A DNA stretch of 23,995 bases from JAQVWU01 sp964628455 (GCA_964628455.1 CAZVPD010000041.1:1-23995); one strand, 5' to 3'; positions 15,080 through 23,705 are shown, numbered from the stretch's first letter. Translations and numbers: made by a program. Notes: generated from the sequence alone by a model not told the origin.

Positions 15080-16570
15080 ATGCTGAACCGTAAGTTATTA
15101 AAGATCGGCGCGTTTTTTTTGACCGTGCTGATGATGGTTGGTTTTGTATCCTGCGCCGCGGCGGATGACGGTCAGGCCGCTGTCACAACAGCAGCCCCCG
15201 AGGGGACTGCGGCCGAAACGGAGGCCGAGGATACGAGGATATACCCTGAACTTCCCGAGGATGATTTCGAAGGATATGTTTTCAAAGTACTCCACTGGTA
15301 TGTGACCGGCTGGGATACCCGCAGGAACAAGGATATTTATGCCGAAGTTGAAAACGGAGATCCCATAAACGACGCTGTCTACAGGCGCAACATGAGTCTG
15401 ACCGAAAAATACAATGTGACTTTTTCTATCCAGAACGAGACTCAGGACAAAGTCGTTTCCATGACGCAGAAATTTATCAGCGCGGGTGAGGATGCATACG
15501 ACCTCGTTTATGCCCGTATGATCGATGTGACGGGGCTGCTGACAGGCGGTAACTTCATCGATATTAATACGGTGCCGTACATTGATCTCGATAATCCGTG
15601 GTGGGACCGGAACTCGGTCGAAAAATTGTCTGTGCTCGGAAAGCTGTACCTGGTGGCTTCCGATATCAATATCATAGACAAGGACGCGACCGCTTCGATC
15701 GTGTTCAATAAAAAATACGCGCAGGACTATAATTTCCCCGATCTGTATGAAATGGTCGGCAAGGGCGAGTGGACGATGGACGCGATGATGGGACTGTATA
15801 AGGGCAAAACGGTCGACCTTGACGGCAACGGCATCATTGACGGGAACGACATCTACGGCTTTTTAGGCAAACATGACGTGACCGCCAGCTTTTATATGGG
15901 TGGAGGCGGTACTTTCGTTTCCAAAGACGAGGACGATATGCCCTATATCTCCTTTGAAAATGAGCGAAACTACGACATCGCGATGAAGATTTTCGAAATT
16001 GTCTATGACAAAGAAAACTTTTACAACCAGCACCTGATGCAGAAACCCGTGGACGACCCGCTGTTTGAAAAAATGTTCCCCGACGGGCACGGGCTGTTCT
16101 ATTGGACCCGTCTTGACGGGATCACCGCAATGCGCGCTTCGGAAACCGAATTCGGTATTCTTCCCATTCCGAAATACAATGCCGAACAGGAAAATTATAT
16201 GAACATGGTTTCCGTTCACACATCGGGTCTTATGACCATACCGAAAACCGCCGTTGATATCGACCGGACCGGCATTATTCTCGAAGCTCTGGCTGCCGAA
16301 TCGAAATACACGCTCATTCCGGCGTATATCGATACCGCGCTCAAAGGCAAATACGTGCGTGATGCGGAATCGGAAGCAATGCTCGATATCATCTTTGCAA
16401 ACCGCGCTTTTGACCTCGGTGATGTTTACAACTTCGGCGGTCTGGCCGGCAATTTTTTATCCATCGCCTCGACCGGCAATACGGATGTCGCTTCCTTCTA
16501 TGAAAAGAACCAGAAAGCGACGGTAGCCGCGATCGATAAATTTATCGAAAAGATTCAGGCTGCGGAATAA
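15080..16570 (+). CDS. Substrate-binding lipoprotein 4
   Basis: A 496-aa lipoprotein with lipobox FVSC (C25) and an Ala/Thr/Glu linker to about residue 52. Landmarks are DPINDAVYRRN, GEDAYD, DNPWWD, the EF-hand-like loop D246-D257 (DLDGNGIIDGND), GILPIPKYNAEQ and VRDAESEAMLDIIF. GGAG lies about 12 bases before the ATG, a slightly long spacing. It is a single-gene unit with its own strong promoter and terminator and no transporter partner, so it may feed a shared permease encoded elsewhere. Ligand unknown. Confidence 0.88.
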   Translation: MLNRKLLKIGAFFLTVLMMVGFVSCAAADDGQAAVTTAAPEGTAAETEAEDTRIYPELPEDDFEGYVFKVLHWYVTGWDTRRNKDIYAEVENGDPINDAVYRRNMSLTEKYNVTFSIQNETQDKVVSMTQKFISAGEDAYDLVYARMIDVTGLLTGGNFIDINTVPYIDLDNPWWDRNSVEKLSVLGKLYLVASDINIIDKDATASIVFNKKYAQDYNFPDLYEMVGKGEWTMDAMMGLYKGKTVDLDGNGIIDGNDIYGFLGKHDVTASFYMGGGGTFVSKDEDDMPYISFENERNYDIAMKIFEIVYDKENFYNQHLMQKPVDDPLFEKMFPDGHGLFYWTRLDGITAMRASETEFGILPIPKYNAEQENYMNMVSVHTSGLMTIPKTAVDIDRTGIILEALAAESKYTLIPAYIDTALKGKYVRDAESEAMLDIIFANRAFDLGDVYNFGGLAGNFLSIASTGNTDVASFYEKNQKATVAAIDKFIEKIQAAE

Positions 16571-16609
16571 ACGGGATTTGTTTTCTCTTCCGCGGCAGAT
16601 AACGCATGT

Positions 16610-16662
16610 CTCCCTTTGTGCAGGCCGGTTCTGTCCGGCTGCCGCGCAAAGGGAGTTTTTTT
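16610..16662 (+). terminator. Terminator of lipoprotein 4
   Basis: Outer stem CTCCCTTTG/CAAAGGGAG (16610-16618, 16647-16655) with an inner GCAG-CCGG/CCGG-CTGC hairpin, then seven Ts. It begins 39 bases past the stop. Confidence 0.92.
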
Positions 16663-16708
16663 GTGATTTCTTTGATCTGCACTAAACCGGAGTGCGTGTC
16701 TCCGTATC

Positions 16709-19408
16709 TTAATTTCCGGCTGCGAACGACAGCGAATCAATGATTTTGCCGAAGATTCCGGCGTATCCGTCGGTGTCCTCTTCATAGATATAGGTTCTTA
16801 TGAACAGAGCGAATTCATCGGATACTTTAATATAATATACGCCCGGATATTCGACGGCTGTGTATCCGTTCGCGGTGACAAAGACCCTGCCCTTTCCGTA
16901 GCCGAAGCTGTTTGCGAACTCATCTCCGGATTGCTCGGACGCGCGCAGGTTTACGTCGCTGTCCCAGATAAAATCCGGGCCTGTGCGTATCAGCTGATTG
17001 CATCCTTCAAACCGCTTGTTATGAAGATAGCCTCCCTCTTCCGTCCTGGTGCTGTCATAAAACAGAAAACCGTTGTCAGTATCCCACACGGCGGGAAGGG
17101 TCAGTGTGACCGCGGCGCCGTCGGTTTCGGTCACTTCCGGTTCCGGAGCGAAACCGTTCTCGACGATCTCTTTCGGAATGATGACGATCTCTTTGAATTC
17201 CGCCGGAATTTCCGTCGGCTGCGCGTCGATGAAAGTCAGTTCGCCCGAAATCAGGTCGGCCCGCACATAACCCTCGCGGATCTCGGTGTAGACCCGATAG
17301 GTTTCGGGAATGCCGTCTTCGTTCGGTGCCCCTTCGGGTTCTCTCTTTTCAAAATGCAGGTAATATCTGCCTGTCAGCGCGTTTCCGTCGGCTGACGCCG
17401 TAAGGGACAGGAAATCGAAAGCGGCCGGGAAATACTCGGCCGGGTCGATACCCGATATGGCTGCGACGCTGTCCGATGTAAGGATATATTCGTCTGTGAT
17501 TTTATTTTCCGCCGGGAGGGCGGTGGCTATGCGGCAGCTTGTCGCGGATAATTTTTCGGTGAAGGCTATTTTGTCTTCGCTCAGCCATACAAGCAGGGGC
17601 GGCATGCCGTCGCACGCGATTTCGAATCTGCTCTCGTCCCGGACCAGCACGGCGGCGGTTATATTGTCTCCGCGCAGAGATTTCCGGTTGTCATACATGT
17701 AATAGATATCCCGGCCGTGGTCGCTTCCTGCCGGAAGCTCGAAGACATACTGCACTTCTCCGACTTCGGTTACAACCCTGAAAGATCCCGTGTTGTTGTT
17801 GCGGAATATGCCCTTTATATCTTCGGGTTTTACGCTGTAGCCGTCGAGCTCTCCCGTCCGGTTTCCCGAATTGGCAAGCCGTACCTGCTTCGAATTCAGC
17901 TGTGCCGCGACGGCGGCGGGATCGCCTCCGATGATGAAGGGTTCCCCCCCTCCGTCTTCCCTGCGGCTGCGCAGGTAGTCCTCAATTGTTGCTCCTGTTT
18001 TTCCGTCCTCTTTGAAATAATAACACCGGAATTCGGCTGCCGATTCCCGCATGACAAAATCATAGCGGTGCGTCATGACGACGATGACTTCGGTTTCGTT
18101 TCCCGACGCATACGAATAATCTGTGATGATCCCGACGGGCGAATGGTCCGTGTCTCCGGCTGCAAGATATGGGAGGTACATTCCGTAGGACGAAAGAAAA
18201 TCGGATGTGATCCGCGCGTTTATTGCGTCTGCCGCGGCGGATTTTTCGGTCAGTTTCGGGAGAACGATGCTGTTTGTCACCGCGTCGTCCGACCCTCCGT
18301 ATTGCGAATAATTACAGATGAGTTCAATGATATAAGCGTCTGTCACCGGCCCGCGGTCCTCGCTATATCCTGTCGCGTAAGCGGACAGGTCAAAGCCGTC
18401 TTCTGCCGGTTCGGGTGTTTTTATTTTCGGGACCGCGTTGAAAAACAGCAGCCGGGAAGCTTCCGCCGCGTCTTTAAAGCCCGACAGCCAGCTCACGGGT
18501 ACCAGAATACCCGGTGATACGCCGTACAGCACGTCAAGCCCGCCCGCTTCGTTTTTCGCGGCATGAACGCCGAATCCGCCGCCCGGTCCGGAAAGCATAT
18601 CGGTCTTTGTATGTGTTCCTCCGAAAATGAGGTCGAATATCTCCGTGCCGTATAGGTCGTATCCGAATTCCGGATACAGCGCGCTTCCGATCTGCCCCGC
18701 TTTCGCCCCGCGGTAATACAGGCTGCTTCCGTCGCAGCCTGTCAGGCCGAACGGCTCGTTTTTATATCTGTCGAGGTATCCGGCGCAGTTCATATAGAGG
18801 ATCCTGTACGGGTCGTCTTTTTCCGGCTCGCTTTGCGAGGGTTCTTTCAGGATATAGACCGGCAGCGTGAAATCCTCTTTGCCGGAGTCGAATTCCGGAA
18901 CCGTGTCCGCGGCCGCGGTAAGCCACAGTGGGTACATTTTTTCATCCATGGCGTAAAGTGCGGTGACGGACTTCGCAAAAGCTTGTGCGCTTTCCTCGGT
19001 CATGTTTACGTGCATGAATTCGTAAAGCCCCGCGCCGGTCACCGCGTCGCGCCCCTCGAACAGGCGCGCCGGCAGGTGAACGGAGCCGGCATCCATCCGT
19101 GCGCAGAGCATAGCTATCAGCTTATATGCGTTTTTCACATCGATATCGCCGTCCGTCTTTTTGCCGAAGATAATATCGGACAGGTATTCCGTCAGGCTTC
19201 CGTCCGCCGGAGTCAGTTCTTTTTCGTCTGTGATCTTTCCGCCGGCGAAGAGCGTCTCGATGCGGGCAGCCGCGTCTTTATATTCGGATGTTTCGTTTTT
19301 GAGAAACAGGAAGCGGACCGCGGCAAGGCCTGCCGCGATACAGAGAAGGACCATGGCCGCGGTCAGAACAGCAAGGCGCCGCTTTTTTCGTGTGTTCAGC
19401 AGTTTCAA
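16709..19408 (-). CDS. Large membrane-anchored extracellular protein of unknown function
   Basis: I do not recognise this 899-aa protein. It has a basic N-terminus (KLLNTRKKRR) and one hydrophobic segment, residues about 11-33, with no lipobox cysteine, so it is probably a signal anchor with the rest outside the cell. The body is rich in Asp, Glu, Gly, Tyr and Thr, with beta-type alternation and no repeats or catalytic motif that I can identify. The start is a TTG: CAA on the + strand at 19406-19408, with AAGGAA about 8 bases upstream and no ATG alternative. No clear promoter precedes it and a frameshifted remnant lies just upstream, so it may have lost its operon leader. Flanking sugar-binding lipoproteins hint at an envelope or polysaccharide role, but that is only context. 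Confidence 0.8.
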   Translation of the reverse strand: MKLLNTRKKRRLAVLTAAMVLLCIAAGLAAVRFLFLKNETSEYKDAAARIETLFAGGKITDEKELTPADGSLTEYLSDIIFGKKTDGDIDVKNAYKLIAMLCARMDAGSVHLPARLFEGRDAVTGAGLYEFMHVNMTEESAQAFAKSVTALYAMDEKMYPLWLTAAADTVPEFDSGKEDFTLPVYILKEPSQSEPEKDDPYRILYMNCAGYLDRYKNEPFGLTGCDGSSLYYRGAKAGQIGSALYPEFGYDLYGTEIFDLIFGGTHTKTDMLSGPGGGFGVHAAKNEAGGLDVLYGVSPGILVPVSWLSGFKDAAEASRLLFFNAVPKIKTPEPAEDGFDLSAYATGYSEDRGPVTDAYIIELICNYSQYGGSDDAVTNSIVLPKLTEKSAAADAINARITSDFLSSYGMYLPYLAAGDTDHSPVGIITDYSYASGNETEVIVVMTHRYDFVMRESAAEFRCYYFKEDGKTGATIEDYLRSRREDGGGEPFIIGGDPAAVAAQLNSKQVRLANSGNRTGELDGYSVKPEDIKGIFRNNNTGSFRVVTEVGEVQYVFELPAGSDHGRDIYYMYDNRKSLRGDNITAAVLVRDESRFEIACDGMPPLLVWLSEDKIAFTEKLSATSCRIATALPAENKITDEYILTSDSVAAISGIDPAEYFPAAFDFLSLTASADGNALTGRYYLHFEKREPEGAPNEDGIPETYRVYTEIREGYVRADLISGELTFIDAQPTEIPAEFKEIVIIPKEIVENGFAPEPEVTETDGAAVTLTLPAVWDTDNGFLFYDSTRTEEGGYLHNKRFEGCNQLIRTGPDFIWDSDVNLRASEQSGDEFANSFGYGKGRVFVTANGYTAVEYPGVYYIKVSDEFALFIRTYIYEEDTDGYAGIFGKIIDSLSFAAGN

Positions 19409-19456
19409 AACAGATTCCTTTTTTGTTTTTTCTGTGTCGGATTTTGTATGTTTGGT

Positions 19457-19647
19457 TTAAACTTCGATGATAAGCAGCTCTTCGGTTTTACCGCTGATCG
19501 TAAGCGTATTCCCTTCGGCTCCCGGATGTAGACGGCTGCGTTGATGTCCGATTCACAGCTGAAGGCCGGACCGGGTGGGAAAGCGGGTTCGGGGAACGCC
19601 GCGTGTTTTTTCAGCGGTGTTAAGACCGGCCGGAGCTGGATACAATA
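19457..19647 (-). pseudogene. Frameshifted 3' remnant of an unknown gene
   Basis: Two minus-strand frames join into one sensible C-terminus: one reads ...SCESDINAAVYIREP and, after a -1 change near 19515, the other reads EGNTLTISGKTEELLIIEV then stop (19457-19459). Adding one G would restore REPEGNTLTISG. The only upstream ATG (19659) lies in the stem of the neighbouring terminator, so there is no real start. Most likely a deletion remnant; a base-call error plus a short gene is the alternative. Bases 19409-19456 hold only the ribosome site of the large protein. Confidence 0.35.
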
Positions 19648-19682
19648 GAAAAACGGCATGGTTTCTGACCTGTGCCGTTTGT
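19646..19682 (-). terminator. Terminator of lipoprotein 5
   Basis: On the minus strand, AAACGGCA pairs with TGCCGTTT around a 14-base loop and is followed by a T-run, 15 bases past the lipoprotein 5 stop. Confidence 0.85.
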
Positions 19683-19694
19683 TGTTTTATTGTT

Positions 19695-21170
19695 TCAGCC
19701 CGTGATTTCGCCTATGAATTTATCCATGGCGGTGACGATTCTCGCTTCGTATTTGGTGTAATAGGAGGCAAGGTCCGTTTTTTTCGCGCCCATCATCGTG
19801 TTGGCGAGATTGCCGATGTCTCCGAAATTGAAGAAGAACACGACGTCGTAAACCATGTTGTCAAATACGATATCAAGCATTTCCTTGGAGTCCTCGTCGC
19901 GCGACGCTTTGTCTTTGAGCGTGATGTCATAGAATGCCACTTTGGTCAGTTCTCTTCCCTTGCGCGCCATGGCTTCGGTCAGGACGCCCGCGCGGGCGGT
20001 TTCGGCTACGGTTTTCGGGATCATGAGGAACGGGCAGGCCACATTGTTCGCGCATGAATAGTAGCCGTCCTGCGCTTCGTCGTATTTCGGGATCGGAACG
20101 ATTCCGAAATCGGAAAACATATTGCGCAGATTGGGTACCGCGTGGATCCCGTTATAATTGAACAGCCCCCGGTTCTCCTGGAATATGATCAGTCCCACGT
20201 TTGTATTCGGGTCTGCCGCCAGATGATAATAATTCGCCCAGTCGAAGCAGAGTTCCTTGTCGGTCATAAAGGTGATATATTCCTCGACCACATTCACCGT
20301 TCTCTCGTTATAGAAGGTCAGTTCCGGAAGATCTTCGGCGTTTTTGGTGTTGTAATGAATGCCCGAAGCGAATATGCCGCTTGTCACCACGTTTGTATAG
20401 GTGATCATGCCGTATTTGTCGTTTTCGTCGAATTTACCGTTGCCGTCCAGGTCGGCCGAAACGCCCCGGCTCATCTCGAGCATCTTCGGCAGCGTCCAAG
20501 TCCCGCCGCGTACCAGGTCATACGGGCTGTCGAGATTGTATTCCTCGAGCATGACTTTGTTGAACAGGATGGCTTCGGTCGCGCGGTAGCGGTCCGTGGA
20601 AATTTCACCTGTGGTAAAATAGAGTTTTCCCATGATCGACATTCCGGCGTTTGCCGCCTGGTCCCACCACGGCATGTCGAGGTTCAGCCCTTCGACTTCG
20701 TTCAGGTCAAGCAGCGTGTTGTTGGTCGCCAGAGTGGAGGCGTCGCTCGACGCGCCCAGCATCATGTCGTATGCGTCTTCTCCCGCCTGGATCACCTTGA
20801 TGGCGTCCGCGGCGACCGTTCCCGTCGATTTGATCAGCTCCACTTTGACGTTGTACATTTCCTCGATATCCGCGGCGCGTTTGTATATGGCGTCGTTCAG
20901 CGGTTCGCCGTCGATCGATTCGGCAAACATTTCGTTGGATTCCCAGAATCCGTAGGGTGTTCCCCGTACGAGCAGTTTGAATGAATATCCTTCATAATCG
21001 GCGCTCTTATACGGCAGGTCGTCCGCCGTTGTTTCGACAGGCTGCGGAGCCGTTGTCACCTCTGTGCCTTGCGTAACGTCTCCGCCGCCGGCGATTTCAT
21101 CGGCGCACGCGGCAAGGAATACGGATAACAGCAGGAATGCCGCAGAAAGTGCTGCGATTCTTTTCATCAT
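19695..21170 (-). CDS. Substrate-binding lipoprotein 5
   Basis: A 491-aa lipoprotein with classic lipobox LAAC (C22) and a Thr/Pro/Val linker to about residue 50. Landmarks are EPLNDAIYKRA, GEDAYD, MPWWD, the EF-hand-like loop D240-D251 (DLDGNGKFDEND), GIVPIPKYDEAQ and SRDEDSKEMLDIVF. GAGAGGA, about 9 bases upstream, supports the ATG at 21170, though the adjacent ATG (21167) is possible. It is monocistronic, with a clear promoter and terminator, divergent from the flavoprotein gene. As with its four paralogs, no permease is nearby. Ligand unknown. Confidence 0.88.
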   Translation of the reverse strand: MMKRIAALSAAFLLLSVFLAACADEIAGGGDVTQGTEVTTAPQPVETTADDLPYKSADYEGYSFKLLVRGTPYGFWESNEMFAESIDGEPLNDAIYKRAADIEEMYNVKVELIKSTGTVAADAIKVIQAGEDAYDMMLGASSDASTLATNNTLLDLNEVEGLNLDMPWWDQAANAGMSIMGKLYFTTGEISTDRYRATEAILFNKVMLEEYNLDSPYDLVRGGTWTLPKMLEMSRGVSADLDGNGKFDENDKYGMITYTNVVTSGIFASGIHYNTKNAEDLPELTFYNERTVNVVEEYITFMTDKELCFDWANYYHLAADPNTNVGLIIFQENRGLFNYNGIHAVPNLRNMFSDFGIVPIPKYDEAQDGYYSCANNVACPFLMIPKTVAETARAGVLTEAMARKGRELTKVAFYDITLKDKASRDEDSKEMLDIVFDNMVYDVVFFFNFGDIGNLANTMMGAKKTDLASYYTKYEARIVTAMDKFIGEITG

Positions 21171-21212
21171 ATCGTTATATCCTCTCTGACTCTCTGATTG
21201 TGGATAAGAATA

Positions 21213-21241
21213 ATTGTATCATTTTATAAACCGCATGTCAA
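21213..21241 (-). promoter_or_regulatory. Promoter of lipoprotein 5
   Basis: On the minus strand, a perfect -35 TTGACA (21236-21241), a 17-base spacer and -10 TACAAT (21213-21218). The divergent flavoprotein promoter starts 29 bases away, so one bound regulator could affect both. Confidence 0.85.
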
Positions 21242-21269
21242 TAGAGGTTATTTTAATCGCTTTGTTTTA

Positions 21270-21297
21270 TTGACAAATCGTCCGTTTATGCTATAAT
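21270..21297 (+). promoter_or_regulatory. Promoter of the flavoprotein gene
   Basis: A perfect -35 TTGACA (21270-21275), a 16-base spacer and a perfect -10 TATAAT (21292-21297). The leader to the ATG at 21421 is about 115 bases. Confidence 0.85.
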
Positions 21298-21420
21298 TGT
21301 ATTGATCGTTCCGATAATAATTCAGGTATACGAATAAAGGATTTGTTAAACAGGCCGGTACCGAAAATGCTTTCCCGCTATGCCGGTAAGGTTTGCGTAT
21401 CGGTCCGGAAAGGGGTAGAA

Positions 21421-22929
21421 ATGAGAAAATACGACCTTGTGGTGATCGGAAGCGGCGTCGGTCTTATGCTGATCGAAGGGGCGCTGCAGAACGGAATGAG
21501 ATGCGCGCTTGTCGAAAAATCGAAATTCGGCGGCACCTGTCTGACGAAGGGCTGCATTCCTTCAAAGATGCTGGTTTATCCGGCGGACATGATCCGCGAA
21601 ACGCAGAAAGCGGCGGATGTGGGCCTTGAATTCGGGGCTCCCGCTGTCAACTGGCAGAAAATTTCGGACAGGATGTGGAAGCAGATCAATCATACCGAAA
21701 ACATCGAGAAGAGCCTGTCCAATGCGGACAATCTGACTGTCTATAAGGGGACCGGCGAATTTATCGATTCGAAAACGATGAGGGTAAGGTCGCCCGAAGG
21801 CAAATACTACGAGGAATTCGAGGGCTTGAAATTTATCATCGCCGCCGGTGCCCGCTCTTTTATTCCTCCGGTTGACGGACTGGAGGAGGTGGGTTATGTC
21901 ATTCCCGAAACATTTTTCGGTGACAAGTATCCCTCCGAACCCTGGAAGCGTCTTGTAATCGTCGGATGCGGTGCGATCGGTGCGGAATTCGCGCATATAT
22001 TTTCCGCATTCGGCACCAAAGTGACGGTCGTCGAGATGAGCAGCCGTATACTGCCTCTGGAAGAAGAGGAGATCAGCGCATTCGTCAAAACACAGTTTAT
22101 CGAAAACGGCATCGGCGTGTATACGGGGTCAAAGGCGGTATCCGTTTCGAAAAACGAGACGGGCAAAACCGTCGTGATCGAAGATGTCTCCTCGGGATTG
22201 AAAAAAGAGATCGTATGCGACGAGATTTTTATGGCGTCGGGGATCGTCTCGAATGCGGATCTGCTGAAGCTTGAAAACACGGGTGTGAAAGTCGACCCGA
22301 AAGGCTGGATCATAACGAACGAATTTCTCGAGACCTCACAGAAAAACGTCTGGGCGCTCGGGGATATAAACGGCAGGTATCAGTTCAGGCACAAAGCGAA
22401 TCGTGAAGCGGAAATTCTGGCTCACAATTTGTTCTCCGGCGATAAAAAGAAAAAAGACGTGAGCTATGCGTCGGTTCCATGGGCGGTCTTTACGTCGCCT
22501 CAGGTTGCGCATGTCGGTATGACCGAACGCGAGGTGAAAGCGAAAGGGCTGAAATACTGGAAGGGCGTTAATTTTTATTCCGAAGTCGTGGGCGGTATCG
22601 CCATGGGTTACTCGCACCGTAAAAACGACGACGGCTTTGTAAAGATCCTCGTGGGCGAAGACAAAAAAATCTTCGGCGTTCATATCGTAGGACCTTATGC
22701 GGCGATTTTACTGCAACCCTTTGTCTATCTGATGAATTCGGAGCATAAATGCGTTAAAAACAAACCGGGTATTTTCGGCAGGAACAAACCGGAGATTCGC
22801 GAACTGCGCATCATGTGTCCCGATCTGGGCACCTATTCGCCGGTAAACGAATCCATGGTCATCCATCCGTCCCTGAGCGAACTGACGGGATGGGTGCTCG
22901 ATAAAATCGACTGGGACAGCGAAGGCTGA
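21421..22929 (+). CDS. Dihydrolipoamide-dehydrogenase-like flavoprotein disulfide reductase
   Basis: A class I pyridine-nucleotide disulfide oxidoreductase of 502 aa: FAD and NAD(P)H move electrons through an active-site disulfide. FAD motif G10-S-G-V-G14; redox pair C40-LTKG-C45 followed by IPSK; NAD motif G182-C-G-A-I-G187; C-terminal H482-P-SLS-E487, the catalytic His-Glu pair used by the partner subunit. The stretch between GPYA and that His is about 25 residues longer than in ordinary lipoamide dehydrogenases, resembling an archaeal/anaerobe subgroup whose substrate is often not lipoamide. No 2-oxoacid dehydrogenase or glycine-cleavage genes are adjacent. The ATG at 21421 has AGGGG 5 bases upstream and begins with the FAD fold; a TTG reading from 21343 would add 26 unrelated residues. 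It could also be a mercuric- or mycothione-reductase-like enzyme. Confidence 0.85.
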   Translation: MRKYDLVVIGSGVGLMLIEGALQNGMRCALVEKSKFGGTCLTKGCIPSKMLVYPADMIRETQKAADVGLEFGAPAVNWQKISDRMWKQINHTENIEKSLSNADNLTVYKGTGEFIDSKTMRVRSPEGKYYEEFEGLKFIIAAGARSFIPPVDGLEEVGYVIPETFFGDKYPSEPWKRLVIVGCGAIGAEFAHIFSAFGTKVTVVEMSSRILPLEEEEISAFVKTQFIENGIGVYTGSKAVSVSKNETGKTVVIEDVSSGLKKEIVCDEIFMASGIVSNADLLKLENTGVKVDPKGWIITNEFLETSQKNVWALGDINGRYQFRHKANREAEILAHNLFSGDKKKKDVSYASVPWAVFTSPQVAHVGMTEREVKAKGLKYWKGVNFYSEVVGGIAMGYSHRKNDDGFVKILVGEDKKIFGVHIVGPYAAILLQPFVYLMNSEHKCVKNKPGIFGRNKPEIRELRIMCPDLGTYSPVNESMVIHPSLSELTGWVLDKIDWDSEG

Positions 22930-23007
22930 CTCTCTGCCCCCGTCGGTCCGGTTTGATTTCATAAATATTATAAAGCGCGCCGTCTGATTTTAATCCCGGC
23001 AGCACCG

Positions 23008-23046
23008 CAGCAGGGCATACCCGTCAGAGTATTCCCTGCTGTTTTT
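23008..23046 (+). terminator. Terminator of the flavoprotein gene
   Basis: Stem CAGCAGGG-C-ATAC / GTAT-T-CCCTGCTG with a short loop, followed by TTTTTA, 79 bases past the stop. Confidence 0.9.
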
Positions 23047-23110
23047 ATGCGCAAATTTATAAGGTCCGGAAAAGTCAGGAAAAATGCATTCGTAAAACCT
23101 ATAATAAGAT

Positions 23111-23220
23111 AAAATCACGAATATGCGGTATAAATTCCCCTCTTTGGAGGCGTGGTGCGTCAGCACCGGGGTGGTTAACCGTCATTGTCGGTAAAAGTGC
23201 ATTCAACATCCCGTATCGAT
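23111..23220. repeat. 110-bp tandem repeat, unit 1
   Basis: The unit contains CCCCTC-TTTG-GAGG and GGTGC-GTCA-GCACC hairpins and the palindrome GGTTAACC. It matches the next unit at 107 of 110 positions by eye. A degenerate stretch just upstream (AAAAATGCATTCGTAAAA) resembles the end of the unit, hinting at an older copy. Confidence 0.92.
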
Positions 23221-23330
23221 AAAATCACGATTATGCGGTATAAATTCCCCTCTTTGGAGGGGTGGTGCGTCAGCACCGGGGTGGTTAACCGTCATTGTCG
23301 GTAAAAGTGCATTCAACATCCCGTATCAAT
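23221..23330. repeat. 110-bp tandem repeat, unit 2
   Basis: It directly abuts unit 1 with no gap. The differences are an A/T change at base 11, a C/G change that completes the first hairpin here (CCCCTC-TTTG-GAGGGG), and G/A near the end. A short third start (AAAATCA at 23331) follows and then diverges. Confidence 0.92.
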
Positions 23331-23491
23331 AAAATCAAAATAATGGTTCTGTTTCCCTTTATGCTTTTCCTGCATTTTAAAATCGTTTTCACGTATTCGT
23401 TCACAATAAAGTTACTTTTTATACATACGATTTTCGGCGTATTTGCGAAAATGTATCCTTTCGTATAATATATATTTTTATCCGGACGAAG

Positions 23492-23497
23492 TATAAT
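23492..23497 (+). promoter_or_regulatory. Possible -10 element for the last gene
   Basis: A perfect TATAAT without a recognisable -35 at the usual distance. A second TATAAT is at 23464-23469 with only a weak TTGCGA upstream. Either could drive the secreted-protein gene through a long leader; alternatively a non-SigA factor is used. Confidence 0.3.
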
Positions 23498-23705
23498 GAT
23501 GTTATAAAGGTATGTTTATAACACGAAGGGAGGATTGATCTGAAAATACTTTTTACATGCGCATTCATCCCCCGCACGCAAAGACTGCATCATTTCCCTC
23601 ATTGTTTGAAATCTCGGAGGTCCTGCATTTCGGAGAAAACCGTTTTGTGTTTTATCTGTAATTGTTCATTAACCGATAGACAGACGAAAGAAAGAGGTAA
23701 ATCGT

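Larger units (their letters stand above)
22930..23705. other. 776-base spacer: terminator, tandem repeat and long leader
   Basis: No gene that I can support lies here. In order it holds the flavoprotein terminator, a 110-bp tandem duplication carrying double hairpins, an AT-rich stretch with weak -10 elements (23464-23469 and 23492-23497), and a roughly 200-base leader before the last gene. Confidence 0.75.

Noticed and set aside
17717..18517. 266-codon plus-strand open frame
   Set aside because: Antisense shadow of the 899-aa gene; Cys/Phe/Arg-rich and without recognisable features.
20142..20984. 280-codon plus-strand open frame
   Set aside because: Antisense to lipoprotein 5; rich in His, Val and Phe from reversed lipoprotein codons.
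23111..23330. CRISPR array
   Set aside because: Only two abutting 110-bp units with no unique spacers; it is a tandem duplication.
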